This document shows positions 23,644-32,403 of a stretch of 64,000 nucleotides of DNA, piece after piece. The stretch is taken from positions 53,501 to 117,500 of the forward strand of contig JAMPIV010022921.1 in NCBI GenBank assembly GCA_024509875.1, written 5' to 3'. Origin of the DNA: Oreohelix idahoensis. Taxonomy: Eukaryota; Mollusca; Gastropoda; Stylommatophora; Oreohelicidae. Both the position numbers and the translations under genes were made by a program. The stretch's first letter is position 1. Every line of letters starts with the position of its first letter. The notes below the pieces were generated by a model that had not been told where the DNA came from, did not search any database, and saw only the letters and a list, made by a program, of their open reading frames with translations.

Positions 23644-24982
23644 CGACGGGCGTTCAGAAAGTAATGCACCACATCGTTTTTCTCAGCTAATAATGAAGAT
23701 AGAAGCATGAAATTTTGCACACTTCAAATATGGCATGTGCCAATTGTGTGCCCCAAATTGCATTGCAACCGGCCAAATAATACGGCTGCCCTAAACCGTT
23801 GAAATGGAGCGTGTTAGCAACTTGCGTTACAAGCAGCGAATTGTGATAGAATTTCTCGTTGCAGAGAAGGAAACTGTTGTGAACATTCACAAGCGTCTAT
23901 GTGATGTGTATGGAAGTTTTGCAGTCGACTGGAGTACAGTCAGTCGCTGGGTTCAGAGAATCAAAGAATCAGGAAGTGGAGATACGGAGCTGCTTGATCG
24001 GCCGCGCTGTGGACGTCCTGCCACACCCACCAACGCAGAAACGTTGAATTGTGATGAGGGCATTATTCTTACTGATAGGCGAATCACTACTCAACAATTG
24101 GCCTTACAGCTGTCAGTCAGCATTGGTAGTGCAAATGCAGTTATACAAACTCTCGGATTTTCTAAGGTTTGCGCAAGATGGGTTCCTCGAAGTCTCACAA
24201 ATGACCACCGATTGCAAAGGAAAGCAATTTCTTCTGAATTGTTGGAGCGTTTCAATGCTGATGGAGAGAACTTTTTGGCTAAGATCGTTACAGGTGACGA
24301 AACCTGGGCACATCATTTTGAACCTGAGACAAAAAGACAGTCAATGGAGTGGCATCATCCGCAATCACCTCGAAGAAAGAAATTCAAGACAATTCCTTCA
24401 GCTGGAAAGGTCATGATCACTGTCTTTTGGGACATTGAAGGTGTGATTCTTGTGGACGTTATGCCAAGAGGAGAGACAATCAATTCGCAAGCTTACATTA
24501 AGACATTGAAAAAACTTAATCAACGTTTTCGCAGAGTTCGGCCGCACAAGAATCCAGCAGACCTGCTTCTCCTTCACGACAATGCGCGACCTCACACAAG
24601 TCTGGCAACACGGGAAGCAATCACCAAATTGGGTTGGACTGTACTACCCCATCCACCCTATAGTCCCGATTTGGCACCCTCTGATTTTCATCTATTTGGT
24701 CCTCTTAAAGATGCACTCCGTGGGACAAGGTTTGAAGATGATGAAGGAGTGATTCATGCAGCGAAGAAATGGCTACATGATCAAGACAAAATCTGGTACG
24801 GGCTAGGAATACATGCACTTGTTTCGCGCTGGCATAAAGCCGTACAAGTTGATGGGGATTAAGTTGAATAATACCGATGTTTACATGACATATCCATGTA
24901 TATTGTGTATAAACTTCATGCTTTTTGAATAAACAGCTCCTGAGAAAAACGATGTGGTGCATTACTTTCTGAACGCCCCTCG
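23644..24982 (+). mobile_element. Complete mariner transposon
   Basis: A 1339-bp element bounded by TA dinucleotides (23642-23643 and 24983-24984), the mariner target duplication. The terminal inverted repeats are 43 bp with a single visible mismatch; each begins CGA(C/G)GGGCGTTCAGAAAG and ends TTTTTCTCAG. One uninterrupted transposase ORF lies between. Matching ends and an open frame suggest relatively recent activity. It could mobilise itself and shorter relatives if expressed. Confidence 0.95.
23804..24862 (+). CDS. Mariner transposase (D,D34D), apparently intact
   Basis: 352 residues, the usual mariner length. The N-terminal part (1-130) is the paired helix-turn-helix DNA-binding region that recognises the terminal repeats. 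WVPRSL at ~127-132 is the mariner linker motif. The DDE catalytic domain has GDETW (Asp165), LLLHDNARPH (Asp259) and YSPDLAPSDFHLF (Asp294); 34 residues separate the last two, the D,D34D signature. It performs cut-and-paste transposition into TA sites in the nucleus. The ATG is preceded by ~160 bp of terminal repeat and leader and no competing start. The C-terminus ends shortly after the WHKAVQ segment as expected. Related to the transposase part of SETMAR. No stop or frameshift seen; activity untested. Confidence 0.95.
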   Translation: MERVSNLRYKQRIVIEFLVAEKETVVNIHKRLCDVYGSFAVDWSTVSRWVQRIKESGSGDTELLDRPRCGRPATPTNAETLNCDEGIILTDRRITTQQLALQLSVSIGSANAVIQTLGFSKVCARWVPRSLTNDHRLQRKAISSELLERFNADGENFLAKIVTGDETWAHHFEPETKRQSMEWHHPQSPRRKKFKTIPSAGKVMITVFWDIEGVILVDVMPRGETINSQAYIKTLKKLNQRFRRVRPHKNPADLLLLHDNARPHTSLATREAITKLGWTVLPHPPYSPDLAPSDFHLFGPLKDALRGTRFEDDEGVIHAAKKWLHDQDKIWYGLGIHALVSRWHKAVQVDGD

Positions 24983-25499
24983 TATATGTTCATCTAACTA
25001 TCTACCGAGTCTGATTCTGGTCTTGAGTTTGGGACGCAAAGACAGCGAGGAAAGTAACTGTTTACCCCACCTCATCTTGATGAACCTATAATTGCATTCA
25101 TTGCAGCAGTATCTGCTATGAGACTCAAGCTGCTCACCTCTCGTAAAGTAGTTCGCGTGCACTGGAAAAAAACACCGAGTCCCTGAGTCATTCAGTAGCA
25201 GACCATTTGAATATTTCACGAGTTCTTATAACACACCTTTGAATATGTCTCAAATCACTAATTTACTGTATGAGGAATTCGATTTCTATCAGTCTTGTTG
25301 TTTGTTTGTTTTTAATTTTTAATAGTTAATATTATTATTATTATTTTCATTTTCGTTAATTTTTGTTGTTGTTGTAATTCTTTACTTTTTTTTCTTTATT
25401 TTAAAAACATACTTTAATTATGATGATTATTGCAAATGTAATATTACTTTTATAATGATAAATGCCTTAATAATGCTTAAAGTAAACGTGAGGATGAAA
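24983..25499. other. Non-coding AT-rich DNA
   Basis: No gene. ATT/GTT simple repeats at 25320-25400. Confidence 0.35.
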
Positions 25500-25607
25500 G
25501 GATACAGTATACATGATGAGAGAGAGAGGAAGGGCAGAATGTCAGACGGGCCTGCGTGCCCAATTCTTAACCCTTTGAAAATAAAGTTCGTTCGTTCGTT
25601 CGTTCTT
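25500..25607 (+). repeat. Retroposon-like 3' end with (TTCG)n tail
   Basis: GTGCCCAATTCTTAACCCTT, then GAAAATAAAG, then TTCGTTCGTTCGTTCGTTC. A polyadenylation-like AATAAA followed by a tetranucleotide tail suggests the 3' end of a retroposon. Inverted copy at 4138-4185, decayed copy at 23568-23630. It abuts a LINE fragment directly. Confidence 0.5.
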
Positions 25608-26450
25608 TCTCCACTGGCACTTGTCTGGTTCTTGTCATCAGTTCCACATTAGTGATGTGGTTATACTACTTCAAACTTTCTTTACTACACAAGCACCCAT
25701 ATATGAAAGTATGTAGCTGTTTGGTTGTTGCTTTTGTTGTTGTCCATGTTTCGGAGCCACACAATATAACTGACGACATTTTAGTTGTATATTCTGATTT
25801 TGAGTTGGACTTGATTTCTCTTGACCTCCATATATTTCCCAATGCAATGAAAGCTCCTGTAGCATTTTGTATTTTTATTTTGATATCATTGCCTGTCCCT
25901 CCAGCTTTGTCTATATTGCTGCCAAGATATGTGTATGATTCTACATCGTAACAGGATGTTTCTTCAAATATAACCTTGTTATCCTTTGCTGCATGTTTTC
26001 TCATAATCTTTGTCTTTTCCTTGTGTATTTTCAGACACAGTTGTTAAGACCTCTGTTCTAGTATTTTCGTTGTGTCTTGCATTTTGGTTATTACATTTAG
26101 GGTACAGAAGGAGCCAGGTCGTCGGCAAAATCAGATCGCCAAGTCGTTTTGTCATAATCCATTGAATCCCATTTCTGTTAACTGAGCAGGGATGGACGTA
26201 TGAGAGGATGCACTCGGCGTGTATACAACCAGCGCGCAACAGGAACAATTAGCATTTATACCCTTCGAAATTTTCTGAGGGAGACCTTTGGGTTTGCCCG
26301 AAGCGCAGTGACGTCGATTTTGATCAACAATAACAGTAACTGATTTTGTTTTCATAACCCACTTTATAGCCACTAAGAAGAGAAATGGGGACAAGAGGCA
26401 ACCCTGCCGCGCTCCAGTTCTTGTCTCCAGTTGTTCCTGCTTCAATCATT
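25608..26450 (-). mobile_element. LINE 1-family fragment interrupted by a short element
   Basis: On the minus strand 26341-26450 encodes TRTGARQGCLLSPFLF (motif B region) and 25666-26180 encodes NRNGIQWIM, the palm end, then YTYLGSNIDKAGG and the C-terminal domain up to ~25610. The FADD region is shifted out of frame. Between them sits a ~146-bp foreign block (26187-26332) flanked by the 7-bp TCAGTTA on the minus strand. No functional product. Confidence 0.75.
26187..26332. mobile_element. Short interspersed element B, copy 1
   Basis: A ~146-bp block that interrupts a LINE frame and has a second copy at 41687-41838 (shared GCAGGGATGGACGTATGAGA, GTGTATACAACCAG, GCAACAGGAACAATTAGCAT, CTGAGGGAGAC, GACGTCGATT). 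Homology starts at GCAGGGATGG and stops at AACA in both. The 7-bp duplication flanking copy 1 supports insertion. No terminal inverted repeats or Pol III boxes were recognised; class unknown. Confidence 0.65.
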
Positions 26451-26454
26451 TACC

Positions 26455-26612
26455 ATTTTTCTTTTCACTCCCTGTGGAGCAAGAAGCCAACACAGCAGGT
26501 GGCTCTATGTAGGAAGCCTGCACAAATCATTGACATGCTCTTGTAGCAGTGGTTTCTGTAACAGTTTGTTTTATATGATGCAGTTGCCATCCCCATGCAT
26601 CGTGCTTAAATA
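26455..26612 (+). repeat. Family A dispersed repeat
   Basis: CCCTGTGGAGCAAGAAGCC, AGGAAGCCTGCACAAATCA, GACATGCTCTTGTAGCAGTG, GTTTCTGTAACAGTTTGTTT and CAGTTGCC in the family order; one of the most complete copies. Confidence 0.6.
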
Positions 26613-27385
26613 ATACGCCATTATTTAGTAGTACTAATGTGACTACGAGGAGCTATCTGCTTTAGACACATATGTAAATGCACGTGTTTGCATTCTAAGC
26701 CTTGAGGCATTTCTTAACACCAAAGTCCTATATAAGTCGCGTGCAAAATTTACTGCAGGCGTCACTCACACGTGTCGAATTTATTGCTGTATTTTTTGTT
26801 GTTGACTGATTTGCATCAAAATAGCAGTGAGCGTTTGAATTGTTCGTTATGAATGAAGTGTTCTCCCGATGACTGCACGCAAGGTGTTGTGGTGTTCTCG
26901 TGAGTTCACCGCAAACGCTCGTTGGATGTGAGATGCTTATAATTTTTAATACTTTCCTAAATATTGTTAGCGTGATGCGTGTACCTGTGGCACCGATAAA
27001 ATGACTGCTGAACCTCTACTTCAAAGGTGCCCAACAAATGAGGAACAAAGAAAGCGCATATGGCCATCACCAGTACATTTCCTGGAAAAAAAAATGTACG
27101 GAGACACCAACAGCCTGAGACTGGCCATTGCTTACTTTGAACATATTCATGTTGACGTCTACAAGTGAAGAAGGAATATTGTTAACCTGAACATGTAGAA
27201 CAGATGGCTACAGAAACTATCACTGTAAAAGTACATGGATGCTTGGTACAGACTTCCTGCGAGAGGGTTAGCTGCAGTGGAGATTCCGTGTTCCATAAGG
27301 AGTTAAATGGAGTAGAAGAAAAGATGTATTGTTTTGGTTCTGTTGCACACTGTAATTACATTTGCTTGAGATGTATGTTTGGATA
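26613..27385. other. Non-coding with a dispersed repeat at 27.1 kb
   Basis: 27095-27180 resembles 4430-4500. The open frame 27204-27386 has no recognisable domain. Confidence 0.35.
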
Positions 27386-27423
27386 GTTGGAAATGTGTTA
27401 GCAGTTACGTAATTTCTAAAAGG

Positions 27424-27481
<58 letters not shown>

Positions 27482-27775
27482 AAAATGTTATTAGCTATTA
27501 ATTTCTAAACAGGAGAGAGAGAAAAAGTTTGAAATATGTTAGTAATATTTTTATGGAGAAAGAGAGAATAATATAGTTGGAAATATGTTAGGAGTTATAA
27601 ATTCTAAAATGAACGAGCCGGAGAGAGAGCGAGTTGAAAATATGTTATTAGCTAGTAATTTCTGAAAGAGGTGAGAGAAAGAGAGAGAGAGAGTTGGACA
27701 TGTGTTAGTAGCTAATCATCTCTAAAAGAGAAAGACAGATGGAAATATTTTATCCCCTAGTTATCTCTGAAAGGA
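27386..27775. repeat. GA microsatellite within a ~65-bp minisatellite
   Basis: A pure (GA)n run at about 27430-27477 is followed by five or six decayed units, each a GA-rich stretch plus TTGGAAATATGTTA and TAGCTAGTAATTTCT-like bases. The GA run has expanded in one unit. Confidence 0.75.
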
Positions 27776-28064
27776 GAAGGCGCGATGATGATGAAGCACG
27801 TACTTTCAGTCCCTGTTTGTGGTTGCATGGGTGTGCAGCCCAATATATTTGAGGCTCCCCAGCCTTCTCTCCGACTTGCTATCTGAGGCTCTCCAACCTG
27901 CATCGACCTTTCATATGTTTTGGCATAAGTATCATAAACAATATCGCATTACTGTCATGTGATACTTAGCTGTGGAACAATAGAGCAGGGTGTGTAAACA
28001 TACTGAGAGTTTCCTGTGCCGTTTAATTTGAGCAGGGAAAAAAAAATTACAAATGTTTCAAGAC

Positions 28065-28165
28065 CTGAAGGTTTTTTATATTTGGACATGCGCCCTAAAA
28101 TAAACGACTAAGTTAAACGGGACGCGCCTCGCCAAAACGAGGCAAAACTTTATTTTTAAAAAAAA
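28065..28165 (+). repeat. Family C dispersed repeat (GCCTCGCCAAAACGAGG)
   Basis: Contains GACGCGCCTCGCCAAAACGA within a ~90-bp block also present at 62078-62180 and, diverged, at 60712-60785. The CCTCG-CCAAAA-CGAGG part is a short hairpin. The preceding 27776-28064 has no recognised feature. Confidence 0.6.
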
Positions 28166-28241
28166 TCTGTGACACAAGCAGTACTGAAGCAAACGTTATT
28201 GGGCATAATTGTTATTGCTAGTATTCATATTCATTCATTCA

Positions 28242-28340
28242 TAACCCTCCACTCCCAAAGGAGCATAGGCCTTCAACAAACACATGCCAAGTCCTCCTGT
28301 CACGTGCCATCATCTCAAGTTCTTTCCACGTTCTCCTTAG
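28242..28340 (-). mobile_element. LINE 1-family 3' tail, inverted partner
   Basis: About 100 bp matching the last codons and stop of the LINE 1 family on the minus strand (ARDRRTWHVFVEGLCSFGS), with a GAATGAAT-type tail at 28228-28245. It directly abuts a plus-strand copy of the same family, giving inverted repeats that could pair with 28820-28925. Confidence 0.7.
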
Positions 28341-28925
28341 CAATATAGACAAAGTTGGAGGGATAGACAGTGATATCAAACTAAGAATACGAAAAGCAAG
28401 AGCAGCTTTTATTGCATTGGGAAATATATGGAGATCAAGAGAAATCTGATCCAACACGAAAATAAGAATCTTCAACTCAAATGTGAAGTCAGTCCTATTG
28501 TATGGCTCTGAGACATGGAGAACAACAAAGACAACAACCAAAAAGCTACAGATTTTCATAAATGGGTGCTTGCGTAGAATAGAAGGATTAAAATGGTATG
28601 ACAAGGTTACCAAAGTGGAACTGAGGACAAGAACTAGACAAGTGCCAGTGGAACAAGAGATAAAAATAAGACGATGGCGATGGATAGGACACACACTGAG
28701 GAAACCAGTTGATAGCATTACAAGGCAGTCTTTGTTCTGGAACCCCCAGGGCAAGAGAGGAAGAGGTAGACCAAGAAGCACATGGAGAAGAGAGCTGGAA
28801 ACAGAAGTGAAAATGATGAGGAGAACGTGGAAAGAACTTGGGATGATGGCACGAGACAGGAGGACTTGGCATGTGTTTGTTGAAGGCCTATGCTCCTTTG
28901 GGAGTGGAGGGTTATGAATGAATTA
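28341..28925 (+). mobile_element. LINE 1-family C-terminal fragment
   Basis: 5'-truncated copy starting in the thumb (IDKVGGIDSDIKLRI), with one stop near 28447, then an open frame from 28483 to 28917 ending at the natural stop. SVLLYGSETWRTTKTTTKK, RRWRWIGHTLRKPVDSITR and GRGRPRSTWRRELE are intact. The 3' end is GAATGAATT. It is the best-preserved C-terminus of this family in the window but has no endonuclease or RT catalytic core. Confidence 0.8.
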
Positions 28926-28932
28926 TTGAAAA

Positions 28933-29560
28933 CTAGCAATAACCCGTCAAACTTGACGGGTTGTTAATTATAGTGTGCTGTTTCCGTTCCCGGATGAGCA
29001 GATAAAAGTACATTCTTAGAGTGTTTAAGGTTTCTTTCCATTATACAGTGTAATCAAAATGTTCATGAACACCGTCATTTGAACGCTTTTCTTTGTTGAT
29101 TGTAACTATTTTCGGGAGAGTATATATAATGGAAACAATACAATTTTTCAACACGGATACATTCCTCAGCTGTGACCAACGTACACACGGCGAGAATTAT
29201 GTTATTTTAGATTCAATTTAAAAGTTCTTTGATGACAACATTTCGTGTGAAAGTGCGTGGATTGTTTTCAAAGAGGGTTCCCTGATAATATATGGTTGTA
29301 ACAAAAACTTTCAAGTTTTCATCATTTGTACATCGGGTGAGGGCTCATGCACACCAATTTTTACGCACTTTTTCTTTGTCGAGCGCTACTAATTTCGTGA
29401 ACGAATTTAAAAAAAAAACCAAAGTATTTGTTTTATATAACACCAACGCCGCGCAAGTTGCACACCGTGCGTTGCGCACTTTTTTTTCTGGCGCGAGTTA
29501 CTATTTTGAGTGAGACCGACCGACGTAACATACATCGGTAATTAAGTTAGTTGGGATGGG
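28933..29560 (-). mobile_element. Helitron-like non-autonomous copy H1
   Basis: On the minus strand the element ends in a perfect hairpin AACCCGTCAA-GT-TTGACGGGTT, four bases, CTAG (28933-28936) and then a host T, the Helitron 3' terminus. The body includes AAATGACGGTGTTCATGAAC and GAGTTACTATTTTGAGTGAG (plus sense) near 29515. The 5' TC end could be TCTCACTC at ~29515 or further out; I could not fix it. No Rep/helicase gene. Confidence 0.65.
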
Positions 29561-29561
29561 A

Positions 29562-30060
29562 CTAGCAATAACCCGTCAAAATTGACTGGTTTTTAATTAT
29601 AGTGTGTTGTTTCTGTTACATGTATTACAGACGGTACTATTACTACTGTGGTCATTTCATTGCAGGCGACCATCATTAGATATTTGTAGTGAAAATTATA
29701 TGAAGACATGGAGTTACCTTCCTAAATGACATGTGGTGCAGTGATAATGATCTAATGGACCGGAAATTGACTAAATAACTAACATTTCTTTTATGACAAC
29801 ATGTCTCGTAATTGTTCGTGCATATTCTAAAATCTAGACTTTCCATTATCAAACTATTCATGCACACCGTCATTTGCGCACTTTTCTATATTCGGGAGGG
29901 CACATATAAGAGAAACAATACAATTATTGTCTAACTTTCAACCACAGTTGCACCCCTTAGCCGTGGTTGAAAGTTAATGTACTCTCTCGAAAATAGAAAA
30001 ATGCGCAAATGACGGTGTGCATGATGTGACCGACCGACCGACGTACTTACGGCGGCAATT
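29562..30060 (-). mobile_element. Helitron-like copy H2 with a foldback right part
   Basis: Begins with the same CTAG terminus (29562-29565) and hairpin as H1, with diverged interior. From 29863 the sequence reads into GTCATTTGCGCACTTTTCTA, and an inverted version returns at 29975-30025 (AAATGCGCAAATGACGGTGT), so the right end is a foldback or a nested inverted copy. CCGACCGACCGACGTA follows, as after H1. Confidence 0.55.
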
Positions 30061-30124
30061 ATGGTATTGGATAAGAAGCATCACAAGGCTCATTAATCTA
30101 GTAAACTTGTGATTACTATCAAAT

Positions 30125-30823
30125 ATGACATGCAGACGATTCATATATATATATAAAACTAAAGCTATGAACTTTTCTAATGAGACCTTTGATATCATTT
30201 TGAACGGGGAAAAACTACAGAAAGTTGAAAGTTTCAATTATTTAGGCAGTAAAATGACTCAGGATGGTGACACAACAAGAGAAATTCATACTAGAATTGC
30301 TTTGGCAGCTAGCGCCTTCAATAGATTATCTAACATTTGGAAATTACGATCATTGAATATACATACCAAGCTTTGTCTGTTTAATTCAAATGTTATCTCA
30401 GTGTTAACATACGGCTGTGAGAGTTGGAAAATAACAAAATCATTGGAGAACAAGCTGAATACATTCGAGAACAAATGTCTTAGAAAACTCATGAACATCA
30501 GTTGGAAAGAATTCAAGACTAATCGACAAATAAGAGAAGACTCTAGGCAGAAATATGTCTCCGACTATATAAGGAAAAGACGATGGTCATATATCGGTCA
30601 TGTCCTACGAATGCAAAACAACAGAATACCACTACAGGCGCTTACTTGGGTTCCTGAGGGTAAGAGGAAAAAAGGAAGACCAAAAGAAACACTCAGAAGA
30701 ACAATAATAAGAGAAGGAAGAACGTTGGGCCTAAATAATGTGCAAGAGCTAAGAGGAGTGGCGTCACAACGAACAACCTCGAGAGCACTGGTTTCTGCCT
30801 TATGCGCCGTGTTTGGCGCTTAA
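30125..30823 (+). pseudogene. LINE C-terminal domain (232 codons open)
   Basis: A long open frame for the end of an RTE-like LINE polyprotein: VESFNYLGSKMTQDGDTTRE (after the RT thumb), SVLTYGCESWKITKS, RRWSYIGHVLRMQNNRIPLQ and KRKKGRPKETLRR. Homology probably starts near residue 9. The copy is 5' truncated, with no RT catalytic core or endonuclease, so the ORF is not a functional gene despite its length. It is followed at once by a (TA)n tail, as expected for an RTE 3' end. Confidence 0.75.
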
Positions 30824-30826
30824 AGA

Positions 30827-30829
<3 letters not shown>

Positions 30830-30918
<89 letters not shown>
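30830..30918. repeat. (TA)n microsatellite, ~89 bp
   Basis: Uninterrupted alternating TA directly after the LINE stop region; probably expanded from the LINE tail. Confidence 0.95.
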
Positions 30919-30922
<4 letters not shown>

Positions 30923-30924
30923 CT

Positions 30925-31112
30925 TCACCATACCAGATCCAGCATCGAGAGGTGGGGTGACCAGTTCTGTCTCGCTGCCTTTTCCTTCCCTAACTCAGTC
31001 AGGTACCCATTTACAGCTGGGTAGACTAGAGCGTATCGGTACCACGACTCGAACCCGGCACCTTTGCAGCGAGAGACCAGCGCTGTAACCACTCTGTGAG
31101 TCGGACGCCTTA
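30925..31112 (-). mobile_element. tRNA-derived SINE (family S1)
   Basis: On the minus strand an A-box-like AGAGTGGTTACAGCGCTGG (31077-31095) and a B box GGGTTCGAGTCG (31045-31056) are ~30 bp apart, as in a tRNA promoter. They are followed by a body with CCCAGCTGTAAATGGGTACC and GGTCACCCCACCTCTCGATG. A second copy on the plus strand lies at 52085-52275. Transcribed by RNA polymerase III if active; mobilised by a LINE. Confidence 0.85.
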
Positions 31113-31242
31113 AAATATTAACCGTCTCAACAACAAAAAATCCAATATTAAAAAATGTTGGTGTGGGTTATATTTAAAACCATTATGTTCACTATGCCTT
31201 CATCTGTATGAAATTTTTTTTTAAAAGCTGGGAATTACCCAA

Positions 31243-31395
31243 AAAATTACTCCTAATTCATGTGCCTCTACTGACCAGTTTAACATATTTCGTGTCATTT
31301 ACATGTTTAAAAAATGTTTTCCTGTTTTTGTGTGTGTGTATTACTGGCTTATTTTGTGAGTTCTAAGGCAATGGGGTGCGTCGCTTCTTGATATG
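31243..31395 (+). repeat. Direct repeat, copy 1 of 2
   Basis: TACTCCTAATTCATGTGCCT, CTGACCAG, ACATGTTT, CATATTTTG-like and ATGGGGTGCG landmarks recur in order at 31885-32060. Family unknown. Confidence 0.55.
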
Positions 31396-31596
31396 GTTTG
31401 GTTTTTTTTTCTAAGGGCTATCTTCATTGCACACAGACAACTCCAGTGCTCCGATCTCTTCCCTTGGATCACACAAGGAGGATCTCATCACAGTGCAGGA
31501 ACTCCATAGCACCGGCGAGAATCCCAGTGTGTTTATATAGGAATCACACATTCTATACATGTGTGTGTGTGTGTGTGTAGGTTTCTAATTTTTAAA

Positions 31597-31893
31597 TGTT
31601 GCCAGGGCAGCGGCCTGAAAGGCCTGTTCTGTATGATTTCCAACTGCCGAGGGATTTTTTACATGCGCAACTTGCACATGGGACCTCCTATTTTTTTCGC
31701 TCTTATCCGAGAAGGAAAGGCATCCGATCTTATTACCCAGGAGACCAGGAGGAGTATGACATTATTAGGACCACTGGTTCTGAAATAAAAAAATTCCCAT
31801 AAATTATATTACCTCAACTGGGAATCGAACCCGGTACCTCTAGAATTCGAGGCGGACGCCATACCTCTTAGCCACTCCGACCCCTACTCCTAA
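31597..31893 (-). mobile_element. tRNA-derived SINE (family S3)
   Basis: The minus strand has a head like a class-II tRNA: CGGAGTGGCTAAGAGGTATGG (A-box region, 31862-31880) and CCGGGTTCGATTCC (B box, 31821-31834). It is followed by a non-tRNA body through TTTATTTCAGAACCAGTGG to TGTTGCCAGGGCAGCGG in plus sense near 31597. It separates the two direct repeats at 31243 and 31885. A decayed tRNA gene is the alternative. Confidence 0.65.
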
Positions 31894-32133
31894 TTCATGT
31901 GCCTGTACTGACCAGGTGTCAGGTATAACATGCACTAAATATAACATAAAATGACATTTTTCGTGCCATTACATGTTTTAAAAAAAAGTTATCCTTTTTT
32001 TGCATATCTGGCATATTTTGCGAGCTATAAGATAATGGGGTGCGAAGCTTCTTAAAATACTGTAAAGGGGTGCGAGGCTTCATGAGGGCTGTAAAGGGGT
32101 GCAGGCCCTCCAACAAGTTAAGAAGCACTGGTC
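31885..32133 (+). repeat. Direct repeat, copy 2, with hAT-like right end
   Basis: Repeats 31243-31395, then carries GTAAAGGGGTGC motifs and ends in AAGTTAAGAAGCACTG, whose complement CAGTGCTTCTTAAC resembles hAT terminal repeats. The opposite terminus was not identified. Confidence 0.4.
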
Positions 32134-32368
32134 TACGCCATCAAGACAGATCTTTTCTTCTTTGTATTATTAACTACGTTTTGCATACATTTCTTTCGTT
32201 TCGGAGATTGAAGCTTTGTTTTCTTAGACTTCATTAAGTGTCACGTTTTGGGTCTGACAGCTCTTTGTTTTTTGTAAAGATTGCTTTGAGTAGTTAGTAC
32301 AACGACATTCTTCCTAGTTCCGGGCTAGATCAGTGCCATCTCCGCCACGAAGGTTATCTACATTGTAT
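32134..32368. other. Non-coding spacer
   Basis: Nothing recognised. Confidence 0.3.
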
Positions 32369-32403
32369 CTGCAACGTGATCAGCATCTTTCCTTGATGGT
32401 CTG
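32369..32403 (+). repeat. Left remnant of the 32-bp minisatellite
   Basis: TCTGCAACGTGATCAGCATC continues into TTTCCTTGATGGTCTG, one unit of the array that resumes at 40893. The LTR element split the array; GTCTG at 32399-32403 is the left target duplication. Confidence 0.85.
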
